Assembly: GCF_944393015.1 (NCBI RefSeq)
Contig: NZ_CALXYQ010000008.1
Location: forward strand, 1-64,000
DNA: 64,000 nt
Reading direction: 5' to 3'
From: an uncultured Brachyspira sp.
GTDB lineage: Bacteria; Spirochaetota; Brachyspiria; Brachyspirales; Brachyspiraceae
Part shown: positions 9,816 to 19,064 of the stretch, one piece after another
Position numbering within the stretch: position 1 is the stretch's first letter
Layout of the letters: each line of letters opens with the position of its first letter
The notes under the pieces: model-generated
Told to the model about the DNA's origin: nothing
Database searches by the model: none
What the model saw: the letters and a program-made list of their open reading frames with translations, nothing else
Position numbers and translations under genes: made by a program

Positions 9816-10802
9816 TTACAGTCTTGAAATACTTGCATTTGCTTCCTTTGAAAAATTATCCATAGGAGGCATTGAAATAACTTTTTGATAATATGCTTTT
9901 GCTTTAGTTTTATTTCCGCTGCCCTCACAGCTTTTAGCTAAAAATAGTATAGCCTCTTTAACATTTTGAGATTTAGGATATTTTTTTATTGCTGACAACA
10001 ATACAGTAGAAGCATTATCATATTTGTTTATATTATAATAACATTTGCCCATATAAAATATAGAATTCTCAGCAATAGCAGTATCAGGACTTTTAATTAA
10101 ATTATTGAATGCTTTTAATGAGTTAACATAATCATTATTATTATATAACTCAACAGCCTTATTGTATGCAGGGTCATTAATTGCTGCTTTAGCCTGAGTT
10201 TTTGAAGCTGAAGCAGGAGCATTTGAAACAGGAGGTGCTATATCACTATCATCTGTGATATCTAATTCTTCTTTACATTCTTCGATTTTCTCTTTTACAG
10301 TATTATAAAATGCGGAATCTTCATCTGCATATTGTATATATCTTTTATAAGCATATAGAGCATTTCTATACTTTTTATTCTTGAAGTAGAATTCCCCTAT
10401 TCCATATAATCCCTCTAAAGGATCCTGTCCTTCTTCGCTTATATCATTTTCAACAAGTTCTCTTACTCTTTTATTTATTCTTCTAAGCTGATTTGAAAAT
10501 ACCTTAAGCATTTTTATGATTATAGGTTTATTTTTTTCAATCAAACTTTCAAATTCTTCATAAGTAATGATAATAACAACACAATCTGTTAAGCACTGAA
10601 CCGTATCTTCCTGCGGATAAGTACCAAGTATACTTTTTACCCCAAAAAACTCGCCTATATTAATAAGTTCCCTAGTTTCATAACCTGTTTCTTCTGATAA
10701 AAAGATACTTTGAGCCTGACCTTGTTTCAAGATATAAACTCTGTCTGAGGTGTCGCCTGTAAAATATACTATAGAACCTGCTTTATATACTCTTGTTTGC
10801 AT
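9816..10802 (-). CDS. Cyclic-nucleotide-binding domain protein with TPR repeats
   Basis: A 328-residue protein. Residues 1-115 are a second cyclic-nucleotide-binding-like domain (GDTSDRVYILKQGQAQSIFL, GEFFGVKSILGTYPQEDTVQC), but there is no winged-helix domain. Instead residues 125-180 and 210-328 form TPR-like units (LYNNNDYVNSLKAFNNLI, ENSIFYMGKCYYNINKYD), joined by an Ala/Ser-rich linker at about 185-205. The cassette lacks the Arg-Ser of the neighbouring regulator, so ligand binding is uncertain. It is probably a protein-interaction partner rather than a DNA binder. GAGG lies before the ATG. It shares an operon with the Crp/Fnr-like gene. Confidence 0.75.
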   Translation of the reverse strand: MQTRVYKAGSIVYFTGDTSDRVYILKQGQAQSIFLSEETGYETRELINIGEFFGVKSILGTYPQEDTVQCLTDCVVIIITYEEFESLIEKNKPIIIKMLKVFSNQLRRINKRVRELVENDISEEGQDPLEGLYGIGEFYFKNKKYRNALYAYKRYIQYADEDSAFYNTVKEKIEECKEELDITDDSDIAPPVSNAPASASKTQAKAAINDPAYNKAVELYNNNDYVNSLKAFNNLIKSPDTAIAENSIFYMGKCYYNINKYDNASTVLLSAIKKYPKSQNVKEAILFLAKSCEGSGNKTKAKAYYQKVISMPPMDNFSKEANASISRL

Positions 10803-10915
10803 TAACTTTTTTCCTCAACTAATAATTTAATTATATCTAAAGTTTTTTAGAATAAAAAAAGATTATTTTATTTTTTTATTCTATCACTTATAATACTTTT
10901 TTCAAGTTATTTTTT

Positions 10916-11503
10916 TCATTTTCTTAGTTTATTTATCATATCTACAGTTTCAATATCAATATCTTCAGACCTTGTATTTAGATCATCTATTATAATTGTA
11001 ATTTCTTCATCTTGCATATTCTGACCGAATTTGGCTTTTGCTGTGAGATTTTCAATTTTTATAACGCCTATAAGCATATTATTTTGTGCATAATCAAACA
11101 TCTTATTGTCTATAGACAGATTATAATTATTAGGTTCGTATTTTTTTACTATTTCATATAAAATTTCTTTTCTTCTTGATATATCATCTATAGTTTCAAA
11201 TTTACCTTCTATAAAAACAGAAAAGAAAAACTGTGTCGGTATCATTTTACCATTTAAAAATTCAGACGGTATATATGAATATGGTTTTGAAGCACTAAAA
11301 GAAACTTTAGGATTATTCTTTAGAATTTCATATTTCCTACCTGCCATAGCTCCATGAAAATATATTTCGTTATTTTTATAGCAGAAACTTATAGGAACAG
11401 CATAAGGTATATCATCAGGCAAAGCCATAACACCAAATTCTATACTATTAAGCATACTGTATATTTCTTCTTTATCTTCAAATATAAAATCTTTTCTTCT
11501 CAT
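10916..11503 (-). CDS. Pyridoxamine 5'-phosphate oxidase-like flavoprotein (NimA type)
   Basis: A 195-residue protein of the split-barrel flavin-binding fold. The order MRRKDFIFEDKEEIYSML, then GVMALPDDIPYAVPISF, then IYFHGAMAGRKYEILKNN, then VSFSA is typical of the NimA/PNPOx-like group, which binds FMN and may reduce small molecules such as nitro compounds. The last 30 residues form a family-unrelated helical tail. The substrate is unknown; resistance to nitroimidazoles cannot be inferred from sequence alone. It stands alone and is divergent from nadE. Confidence 0.75.
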   Translation of the reverse strand: MRRKDFIFEDKEEIYSMLNSIEFGVMALPDDIPYAVPISFCYKNNEIYFHGAMAGRKYEILKNNPKVSFSASKPYSYIPSEFLNGKMIPTQFFFSVFIEGKFETIDDISRRKEILYEIVKKYEPNNYNLSIDNKMFDYAQNNMLIGVIKIENLTAKAKFGQNMQDEEITIIIDDLNTRSEDIDIETVDMINKLRK

Positions 11504-11641
11504 ATACCAATGTATAACCTTTCTAATTATAAATTATAACTGTAGACTAAATCAATAAATTTTATTATAATATATATAACGGTTTATTATATTTTTTCTT
11601 TATAATTTAATTAATATAAATACATTTGGAGTTCGTTTAAT

Positions 11642-13534
11642 ATGAAAATAGCTGTTTCTCAATTAGAGATAATACCATCTATGCCTTGCGATAATACTGT
11701 AAGAATAATAAGTTTTATAAGCAAAGCTAAAAAAGAAAATGCTGATATAGTAATATTTCCGGAATTATGCGTTTCAGGTTATATGATTGGGGATATGTTT
11801 GAAAGCGAAGGATTCATAAAAGAATGTGAGGAACTTGGAGAAGAAATAATAAAATCTTCAAATGGAATATATGTTATTTTTGGAAATATTGCATCTGATA
11901 AGAATAAAAAGAATTTCGATGGAAGAATAAGAAAATATAATGCTATGTTTGTAGCTAAAGACGGTAAATTAATACATAATAATACAACTGAATACCCTTT
12001 TATAATAAAATCATTACTACCCAATTATAAAGAATTTGAAGATCCAAGACATTTTTTCAGCTTAAAAGACTTGGCTTTTGAGAATAATGCTGATATAAAA
12101 GATTATTTAAAACCTTTAGAAATAGAATGTAATGGAGAAAAGATAAAATTAGGACTTACTATATGTGAGGATGCATGGAGTAAGAATTATACATTTTCTC
12201 CTATGGATATTATAAATTCTAACAAAGATGTAGATTTATTTATCAATATATCAAGTTCACCATATACTTTAGTTAAAGATGCTAAAAGACATAGTATGTA
12301 TGGAGAAATTGCAAGTAAACATAATACTCCACTTGTATATATTAATAATGTAGGAATACAAAATAATGGAAAAACAGTGTATACATTTGACGGCAGAAGT
12401 TCTGTTTATGATAATAAAGGTAATTTACTATTAACAGGAAAAAGATATGAAGAAGATTTGTATTTTATTGATATAGATGTAAAAAATAAAGAATTTGGAA
12501 AAACTATAGAGATAAAAGAAGAAAATGAATATAAATTGATATATGAAACTGTTATTTATGGAATAAGAAAATTTATGAAATCTATAGGAATAAACAAGGT
12601 TGTTATAGGCGTATCTGGAGGTATTGATTCTGCATTATCATCTGCAATGTATGTAAATGCCATTGGAAAAGATAATGTTTTACTTGTTAATATGCCTAGT
12701 AAGTTCAATTCTGATACAACTAAAAACCTTGCAAAGACTTTATCTGATAATTTAGGCTGTGCTTATATGGTAGTACCTATACAGGAATCTGTAGATTATA
12801 CTGTAAAACAATTAGAAACCTCCCCTATTATAAAAGACGGTAAGGAAGATCACCTAAAATTATCATCATTTGTTATAGAGAATATACAGGCAAGAGATAG
12901 GTCATCAAGAGTATTATCCGCTATAGCTGCTAGTTTCGGCGGTGTATTTACATGCAATGCCAATAAAACAGAAACTATGGTTGGATATTCAACTATGTAT
13001 GGAGATGGTGCAGGATTTTTTGCTTGTTTGGCTGATTTATGGAAATATCAGATATACGGACTTGCTAATTATGTTAACAGAGAAGTATTTAAAAAGGAAA
13101 TTATTCCTGAAGGCACTATAAACATTGTACCTAGTGCTGAACTTTCAACTGCTCAGGCTGTAGATGAAGGTAAAGGCGATCCTATAAAATATGATTATCA
13201 TGATTATTTATTCAAATTTTTAATGGAATCTTGGAACAGAGCTATATTAGAAGATATACTAGAACTCTATATAGAAGGAAATTTGGAAGAAAAAATAGGA
13301 TGTCAAAAAGGAACATTAAAAAAATATTTTAAAAGCGGTGCTGAATTTGTAGATGATTTAGAAAGATGGTGGAAACAGTACATGGGAATGGGTATATCTA
13401 AAAGAATACAAGCTCCTCCAATACTTGCAGTAAGCAGAAGAAGTTTTGGATTCGGAAATAGAGAGTCGCAAAATAGAATATATTATACTGCAAAATACTT
13501 GAATTTGAAAAATAAAATTTTTGAAATTAATTAA
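11642..13534 (+). CDS. nadE: Glutamine-dependent NAD+ synthetase
   Basis: A 630-residue two-domain enzyme that makes NAD+ from deamido-NAD+, ATP and glutamine in the cytoplasm. Residues 1-280 are a nitrilase-type glutaminase with the Glu (FPELCVSGY) and Cys (LGLTICEDAWS) motifs visible. Residues 300-630 are the synthetase, with the ATP-pyrophosphatase P-loop GVSGGIDSA at about residue 323 and NKTETMVGYSTMYGDGAG further on. Length fits the glutamine-using class. TGGAGTT precedes the ATG. It is a single gene, divergent from the flavoprotein gene. Confidence 0.95.
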   Translation: MKIAVSQLEIIPSMPCDNTVRIISFISKAKKENADIVIFPELCVSGYMIGDMFESEGFIKECEELGEEIIKSSNGIYVIFGNIASDKNKKNFDGRIRKYNAMFVAKDGKLIHNNTTEYPFIIKSLLPNYKEFEDPRHFFSLKDLAFENNADIKDYLKPLEIECNGEKIKLGLTICEDAWSKNYTFSPMDIINSNKDVDLFINISSSPYTLVKDAKRHSMYGEIASKHNTPLVYINNVGIQNNGKTVYTFDGRSSVYDNKGNLLLTGKRYEEDLYFIDIDVKNKEFGKTIEIKEENEYKLIYETVIYGIRKFMKSIGINKVVIGVSGGIDSALSSAMYVNAIGKDNVLLVNMPSKFNSDTTKNLAKTLSDNLGCAYMVVPIQESVDYTVKQLETSPIIKDGKEDHLKLSSFVIENIQARDRSSRVLSAIAASFGGVFTCNANKTETMVGYSTMYGDGAGFFACLADLWKYQIYGLANYVNREVFKKEIIPEGTINIVPSAELSTAQAVDEGKGDPIKYDYHDYLFKFLMESWNRAILEDILELYIEGNLEEKIGCQKGTLKKYFKSGAEFVDDLERWWKQYMGMGISKRIQAPPILAVSRRSFGFGNRESQNRIYYTAKYLNLKNKIFEIN

Positions 13535-13591
13535 AAAAACTTTAATTAAATATATTTTTACTGTAAAATTATAGTGTAATAAAAATTTTAC

Positions 13592-13620
13592 TTGCAAAAA
13601 GCAATAATAAATGTTATATT
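13592..13620 (+). promoter_or_regulatory. Putative promoter of the chemotaxis operon
   Basis: TTGCAA (13592-13597), 17-base spacer, TATATT (13615-13620), about 48 bases before the GTG of the first chemotaxis gene. It fits a housekeeping promoter. Confidence 0.5.
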
Positions 13621-13667
13621 TATAACGTGATATATAATTTTTTTAGAATGTTGGGAAATTATAAAAA

Positions 13668-15596
13668 GTGGCAGCAACTATTATAGACAATAATATAAGG
13701 CAGGATATCCTTGACTATTCTGCAATATTGGAAACAACTGTAAAGGATATTAACTCTTTCCTTGAAGAAGTTGGAAGAGTATATAGCTTTATAGGTGAAA
13801 AATTTCCTATGATTGAACAGGAAATGAAAAATGAAAACGAAAAAGCTAATAAGCTGCTTTCATATTTTACCAATAAAGAAAAAGGAGAAAAAAACTTCTC
13901 TAATGATTTAGATGAAAACCAAGAAGATTTTTTTAGATCCTTTGATAGAATGCAAAGTTTTATATCACAAGACAATGAACTTTCTGATTCCTTAGTAGAA
14001 GACGTTGGCAGAACAAGTAATATTATGGATTCCATAGAGCAAATTAGGATGCTTGCTGACCAAATTAAAGTTTATTCATTGAATGCCATTATCATATCTT
14101 CTAAATATGGTGCCGGCGGTAAAGCTTTTGGAGAAATATCCAAAAATATAATCAAAATGTCTGAAACATCAAATGAACAGGCAGATCAAATGAATAGAAT
14201 CGGTAAGGAATTATTTGTAAGGTTCGAGTCATTTAAAACTGAAATATTAAAAACAAATGAATTGCAAAGACAGAATTTTACAATTATGAGAGAGCAGCTC
14301 GATAAAGAGCATAATAACATGGTTAATTCCTTTGCAGTATTCTCTAATATAATATCAGATATAATATCAAGAGTTGATAATACTTATGATTTTATATTTG
14401 AAGTAATGATGGTTCTTCCTCGTGAGGATATAGTAAGACAGCAGACAGAACATATAATAGAGTCTATGAATTCGATAGTTTATGAAAATAGAAATTTCAT
14501 TGAATTTTATGGAAAAGAAGTAGAAACTATGGATGCTGCCGATCTTGAAAAAGAAGAAAATCAAAGTTTGGAGCATAAACTTCTTGACTTACTTACTTTT
14601 GATGATGTTGTTTTAACTTTAATAATAGAAAACTTTAAATCAATACATGAGGAAATTGACCTTACAAACTCAGATATTTATAAAAGTTTGAAAGGTTTAA
14701 AAGATGCTTTAACAGATATTACATTAGATAGAACTACTATAGTTGAATATATGATTGGAGGCGAAAGCGGTAAATCAGAGTTTCCTTTCACAGTTTCAGA
14801 GTCTTTGTTTAATGAGTATATGGGTTTCATTAAACTTTATTTGGAAAACTTCAAATTGTTTTTAACTAATAAATATAGAATATCCGACAGCAATATAGCT
14901 ATCATAGACTCAATAGAAGAATTGGAAAGTATGTTCTTAGAAACAAAAAATATTGCTAAAACATTTAACTCTATTAACTTTTTAGCTAAAATAGAACTTG
15001 AAAAGAATAGTGATATATTTAATAATTCACAAACTTTCTCTATAGAAAGTGTTGAATCAATAGCTACTAACATTACAGAAACAGTAGATGGATGTTTAGA
15101 GCAGTTCCATAATATTAAATCAGCTATTTTCAGTTCAATTAATAAATTTAAATCTAATATTAATCAGCAGTCAAGCGAGCATTCTTTTATAGAATCTATG
15201 ACAGACAGTGTAAGTAAACGTTTAGATGAATCAAAATATATCATTAATAATAACATAAAAAGATTAGATAGTTATGCTGATGAATTATTTGGACTTATAG
15301 ACAAAACCCTAATAGATTTAAGTTCATTAAGTACATTGCTTACAAAGATTAATGAAATAATAGAAATCTTTAACAGTATGAGAAATGTTATAAGAGATAA
15401 GAAAAATGAATATTATAATTTATTAGGTATAGAAAATTGGAAAATAGAAAGTGATAAATATTTGGATATAGTTAATTCTTATACAATAAAGAAAGAAAGA
15501 GCTATTGCTAATAGTATTTTATCTGGAGAAGATGCGCCTAATGTCGATATAAGTATAGATGTAGGTGCTGACAGCGGCGATTTTACTATGTTTTAA
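13668..15596 (+). CDS. Soluble, degenerate MCP-like chemotaxis protein
   Basis: A 642-residue protein, almost all helical, without membrane segments. Residues 120-175 resemble the hairpin tip of a chemoreceptor (IRMLADQIKVYSLNAIIISS followed by GGKAFGEISKNIIKMSE), but the tip Glu and Arg that contact CheA and CheW in classical receptors are changed, so it is a degenerate receptor-like scaffold. The rest is long coiled coil with no sensor domain. As first gene of the che operon it probably acts in the signalling array or in adaptation (inference). The start is GTG with GGGA upstream; the nearby ATG at 13648 is out of frame. Confidence 0.7.
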   Translation: MAATIIDNNIRQDILDYSAILETTVKDINSFLEEVGRVYSFIGEKFPMIEQEMKNENEKANKLLSYFTNKEKGEKNFSNDLDENQEDFFRSFDRMQSFISQDNELSDSLVEDVGRTSNIMDSIEQIRMLADQIKVYSLNAIIISSKYGAGGKAFGEISKNIIKMSETSNEQADQMNRIGKELFVRFESFKTEILKTNELQRQNFTIMREQLDKEHNNMVNSFAVFSNIISDIISRVDNTYDFIFEVMMVLPREDIVRQQTEHIIESMNSIVYENRNFIEFYGKEVETMDAADLEKEENQSLEHKLLDLLTFDDVVLTLIIENFKSIHEEIDLTNSDIYKSLKGLKDALTDITLDRTTIVEYMIGGESGKSEFPFTVSESLFNEYMGFIKLYLENFKLFLTNKYRISDSNIAIIDSIEELESMFLETKNIAKTFNSINFLAKIELEKNSDIFNNSQTFSIESVESIATNITETVDGCLEQFHNIKSAIFSSINKFKSNINQQSSEHSFIESMTDSVSKRLDESKYIINNNIKRLDSYADELFGLIDKTLIDLSSLSTLLTKINEIIEIFNSMRNVIRDKKNEYYNLLGIENWKIESDKYLDIVNSYTIKKERAIANSILSGEDAPNVDISIDVGADSGDFTMF

Positions 15597-15620
15597 TAAA
15601 AGTAATGGAGGTATTTATTT

Positions 15621-15884
15621 ATGTCAGTTATAGAGATAAATGATAATCTTAATATAAGAACTATGAGTAAATATTTTAAGAATGTCATAAAAAGTGCTAA
15701 TTATAACGAAGATATGACTGTAAAATTTAATTGTGAGGGTGATGCCCATGTAGATTTAGCAGGACTTCAAATACTGTATGCTATGAAAAAAGAACTTGCT
15801 AAAAATCAAAAAAACCTTATAGTAGAAGGTATGGATAATTTGTTTGTAGAATATTTAAATATAATTAATGATAAAAATAATTAA
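15621..15884 (+). CDS. STAS-domain protein in chemotaxis operon
   Basis: An 87-residue single STAS domain. The core VDLAGLQILYAMKKEL matches the helix-start region of anti-anti-sigma factors, but the phosphorylatable Ser/Thr in D-x-S-G is missing (D-L-A-G), so switching by phosphorylation at that site is unlikely. Small STAS proteins of this kind occur beside cheY and cheA in several phyla. A role tuning CheA or CheY output is plausible but unproven here. A strong GGAGG lies before the ATG. It is followed 19 bases later by cheY. Confidence 0.8.
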   Translation: MSVIEINDNLNIRTMSKYFKNVIKSANYNEDMTVKFNCEGDAHVDLAGLQILYAMKKELAKNQKNLIVEGMDNLFVEYLNIINDKNN

Positions 15885-15903
15885 TGATTAAGAGGTTAAA
15901 TCT

Positions 15904-16272
15904 ATGGCTAAAACAATACTAATTGTAGACGATTCTAATACAGCTAGAGCATCTGTTGAATATACTTTGAAGAAAGGCAGCTATACTGTAGTGTCTGCAG
16001 ATGATGGTACTACAGGATTAGAGGTTCTTGGTAAAACACCAAATGTTGATATGATAATAACAGACCTTAACATGCCAAAAATGGACGGTATAGAGTTTAT
16101 TAAGCATGTAAGAAAAGTAGATCAGCATAAATATACCCCTATTCTAATGCTTACAACAGAATCTCAAGATGAGAAAAAAATGGAGGGTAAAGCTGCAGGT
16201 GCTAGTGGTTGGCTAGTAAAGCCATTTAACCCGACTCAGCTTTTAGATGTAGTAAAACGTTTTTTAAATTGA
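15904..16272 (+). CDS. cheY: Chemotaxis response regulator CheY
   Basis: A 122-residue single receiver domain. The acidic pair D9-D10, phospho-acceptor D54 (in IITDLNMPKMDG), T84 and K106 (LVKPF) are all present, so it should be phosphorylated by CheA and bind the flagellar switch. Residue 103 is Trp where many CheY proteins have Tyr or Phe. It lies between the STAS gene and cheA. No CheC, CheX or CheZ phosphatase gene is in the cluster. Confidence 0.95.
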   Translation: MAKTILIVDDSNTARASVEYTLKKGSYTVVSADDGTTGLEVLGKTPNVDMIITDLNMPKMDGIEFIKHVRKVDQHKYTPILMLTTESQDEKKMEGKAAGASGWLVKPFNPTQLLDVVKRFLN

Positions 16273-16326
16273 TTTCTAACCATCTTATTTTATATAATAA
16301 GGATTTTATAAAGGTAGAGGTGCTAT

Positions 16327-18504
16327 ATGTTTGATAGTGATGAATTTATTTCGATATTCCTAAGTGAAGCCAATGAAATTGTAGAAGGTCTTGAAAACGA
16401 TCTTGTTTTGTTGGAAGATAATAAAAGTGATGAAGATCTTTTAAATAAAATATTTAGAAGTGCTCACACTCTTAAATCTTCAGCAGGTACAGTTGGCTTT
16501 ACAACTATGAGTGAGTTAAACCACGTTGCTGAAAACTTATTAGAAAAAGTTAGAAGCGGTAAGTTGGATGTTACTCCTCAAATGATTACAGTATTATTAG
16601 AGTTCTTAGATACTGTAAAATTAATGCTGCAAAATATTGTAGATGGTAAAAGTGAAACTGAAGGTGTTACTAATATAGATTCACTAAAAGCTAAAATAAA
16701 AGCTATAGCTGACGGTAATGATGTAAGTACTGCAGCAGCTGCACCAAAAGCATCTCCTGAACCCAAAAAAGAAGAGCCTAAGAAAGAAGAGGCTAAAGCA
16801 ACAGAAACTAAACCTGAAGAGAAAAAGGAAGATACAAAAGCTGAATCATCTTCTGCTTCAGGAGGAGAAAATTCATTCCATATCGAAATGGGATTTAAAG
16901 CTACTATTTTTGATAATGGTATAGACCCTCTTATGTTCTTGAACGACCTTAGAGCTATAGGTACTATTAGCAACTTGAAAATAGAATGTAATAGCTTACC
17001 TACTATCTTAAATCTTGAAGATCCTTATGTTTGTTATACTCAGTTCTCTTTAGATTTTGAAACTAATGCTCCTGAAGAACAAGTTCAGAATATTTTCTTA
17101 TTTGTAATAGATGATAATGATATTAATATTATAAATACTAAAGCTGAAATAAAAGATGATGAGGAAGCAAATAAAGCTCCTGAAGCTAAAGAAGAACAGC
17201 CAGCAAAAGAAGAAGCTAAAGAAGAAACTGCTTCTAAACCTGAAGAAAAGCCTGCAGAAACAGCTGCAGCTGCTAGTAAACCTGCTGCTGCTCCTAAAAC
17301 TGGCACAAAAGTTCAGGCGCCTTCAACAGTAAGGGTTGATACAAGAAAATTAGACAGCTTAATGAACTTAATCGGAGAGCTTGTTATAGCACAGTCAAGA
17401 ATAATGCAGCTTACTCAAAGTTTGGATATAGATAATGGACTTAAAGAAGCTGTAAGTTCAATGGATAGAACTTCCAGACAAATACAAGAAGAAGTTATGA
17501 ATATCCGAATGATGCCTATTGGTCCTATATTTACTCAGTTCCATAGATATGTTAGGGACTTGAATTTAGAATTAAACAAAGAAGTAAAACTAGTTCTTAA
17601 AGGTGAAACTACAGAAATAGATAAAAATATGTTAGAGCAGTTATCTGACCCTCTTAAACATATTATAAGAAACTCTATGGACCATGGTATAGAGAAAACA
17701 AAAGAAGAAAGAATAGCAAGAGGTAAGCCTGAATATGGTACAATAACAATGTCTGCTGCTCACCAAGAAGGACATGTTGTTATAGAAGTATCAGATGATG
17801 GTAATGGATTGAATAAAGAAAAAATCTTTAATAAAGCCGTTGAAAAAGGACTCCTTTCAAAAGATGGCAAATATTCTGATATAGAAATATACAGAACTAT
17901 TTTCTCTCCTGGTCTTTCTACTGCTGAAAAAATAACTGACATATCAGGAAGAGGTGTTGGTATGGATGTTGTTAGAGCTAACGTAGAAAAGATGAAAGGT
18001 AAAATAGAAATTAAATCTGCTGAAGGTCAAGGCAGTACATTTATAATTAAATTACCTTTAACATTGGCTATTATTGAAGGTATTACTTTTGCTTTAGGTA
18101 AGCAAATATACATAATGCCTTTGATTTCAATTATAGAGCAAATAAAAGTAAAAAATGAACAGGTAAAACCTTTTGAAGGCAAAGGTGAAATGATAAAAAT
18201 CAGAGATGAGTATTTACCTTTGATTAGATTGCATAAAGTATTTGAAATAGATACGCAAGTTGAAAATATAGACGATGGTATAGTTGTAGTTGTTGAAGCT
18301 GGATATAGAAAATGTGCTATATTTGTTGATGAGCTTTTGGATCAGCAGCAAGTAGTTATTAAATCTTTAGATTCAGCATTCAGTAAACATGCAGGAATAG
18401 CCGGAGGTACTATACTTGGAGACGGAAGAATAGCCCTTATTATAGATATACAAGGACTAGTTAATATGTCTTTACAAGGAAAAATCAATAACGGCGTTAA
18501 ATAA
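16327..18504 (+). CDS. cheA: Chemotaxis histidine kinase CheA
   Basis: A 725-residue kinase with full domain order. The Hpt domain (1-105) has phospho-His H47 in SAHTLKSSAG. An Ala/Lys/Glu-rich linker (about 138-178) leads to a P2-like domain (180-270). A second Ala/Glu/Pro-rich linker (about 277-330) follows, then dimerisation helices (TVRVDTRKLDSLMNLIGELV), the ATPase domain with HIIRNSMDHGIE, DDGNGLNKEKI and GRGVGMDVV, and a C-terminal CheW-like domain (about 590-725). The linkers are repetitive and could vary in length between strains. It phosphorylates CheY and CheB in receptor arrays. Confidence 0.96.
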   Translation: MFDSDEFISIFLSEANEIVEGLENDLVLLEDNKSDEDLLNKIFRSAHTLKSSAGTVGFTTMSELNHVAENLLEKVRSGKLDVTPQMITVLLEFLDTVKLMLQNIVDGKSETEGVTNIDSLKAKIKAIADGNDVSTAAAAPKASPEPKKEEPKKEEAKATETKPEEKKEDTKAESSSASGGENSFHIEMGFKATIFDNGIDPLMFLNDLRAIGTISNLKIECNSLPTILNLEDPYVCYTQFSLDFETNAPEEQVQNIFLFVIDDNDINIINTKAEIKDDEEANKAPEAKEEQPAKEEAKEETASKPEEKPAETAAAASKPAAAPKTGTKVQAPSTVRVDTRKLDSLMNLIGELVIAQSRIMQLTQSLDIDNGLKEAVSSMDRTSRQIQEEVMNIRMMPIGPIFTQFHRYVRDLNLELNKEVKLVLKGETTEIDKNMLEQLSDPLKHIIRNSMDHGIEKTKEERIARGKPEYGTITMSAAHQEGHVVIEVSDDGNGLNKEKIFNKAVEKGLLSKDGKYSDIEIYRTIFSPGLSTAEKITDISGRGVGMDVVRANVEKMKGKIEIKSAEGQGSTFIIKLPLTLAIIEGITFALGKQIYIMPLISIIEQIKVKNEQVKPFEGKGEMIKIRDEYLPLIRLHKVFEIDTQVENIDDGIVVVVEAGYRKCAIFVDELLDQQQVVIKSLDSAFSKHAGIAGGTILGDGRIALIIDIQGLVNMSLQGKINNGVK

Positions 18505-18515
18505 AGGATTGTAAT

Positions 18516-19046
18516 ATGTTAGATAATCAAAAAATAAATGCAGCTAATATACCTCAGGTTGGAGGTACATCTTTAGAACATGATGAAAACATTTCTATTG
18601 AACCTAGTCAGCAATTTTTAGTGTTTAAAATCGATAATGAAGAATATGCTCTTGATGTATTGAGTATTGAAGGTATTGTAGGTGTAACTAATATAACTCC
18701 TGTTCCTGGAAGCCCTAAATTTATGAGAGGTCTTATGAATTTAAGAGGCAATATTCTTCATATCGTTGATATAAGAATAAGATTCGGTTTAGATAGAAGA
18801 GATGATCATTCTATTGAAGATGATGTTATTATAGTTATATCTACTACTAATAGAAAATTTGGTATATTGGCAGATATGGTAAGTGATGTTATTACAGTTT
18901 ATGAAAGCCAGATGACAGAAACTCCTATTGATAATATGAGAGGACTTCAAATTTCTAATGTTATTAGATTGGAAAATAAGATTATTATGGTTCTTCCTAT
19001 AGAAGAAATCATAAAATCTAATGAAACTACCAATCAAACAGTATAA
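18516..19046 (+). CDS. cheW: Chemotaxis coupling protein CheW
   Basis: A 176-residue CheW: about 35 extra N-terminal residues, then the paired beta-barrel core (FLVFKIDNEEYALDVLSIEG, VPGSPKFMRGLMNLRGNILH, ILADMVSDVITVYESQM). It links chemoreceptors to CheA at the inner face of the membrane. It starts 11 bases after cheA, with AAGGATTG as ribosome site, and is followed 18 bases later by cheR. Confidence 0.95.
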   Translation: MLDNQKINAANIPQVGGTSLEHDENISIEPSQQFLVFKIDNEEYALDVLSIEGIVGVTNITPVPGSPKFMRGLMNLRGNILHIVDIRIRFGLDRRDDHSIEDDVIIVISTTNRKFGILADMVSDVITVYESQMTETPIDNMRGLQISNVIRLENKIIMVLPIEEIIKSNETTNQTV

Positions 19047-19064
19047 TATCATTGAGGTATAAAA

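Noticed and set aside
10849-10882. AGAATAAAAAAA/TTTTTTTATTCT stem as terminator
   Set aside because: Almost all A-T pairs and no T tract after the stem on either strand; could be chance in this AT-rich sequence.
16578-16973. Minus-strand frame opposite the cheA linker
   Set aside because: It is produced by the repetitive Ala/Glu/Lys codons of the linker and has no ribosome site or recognisable domain.
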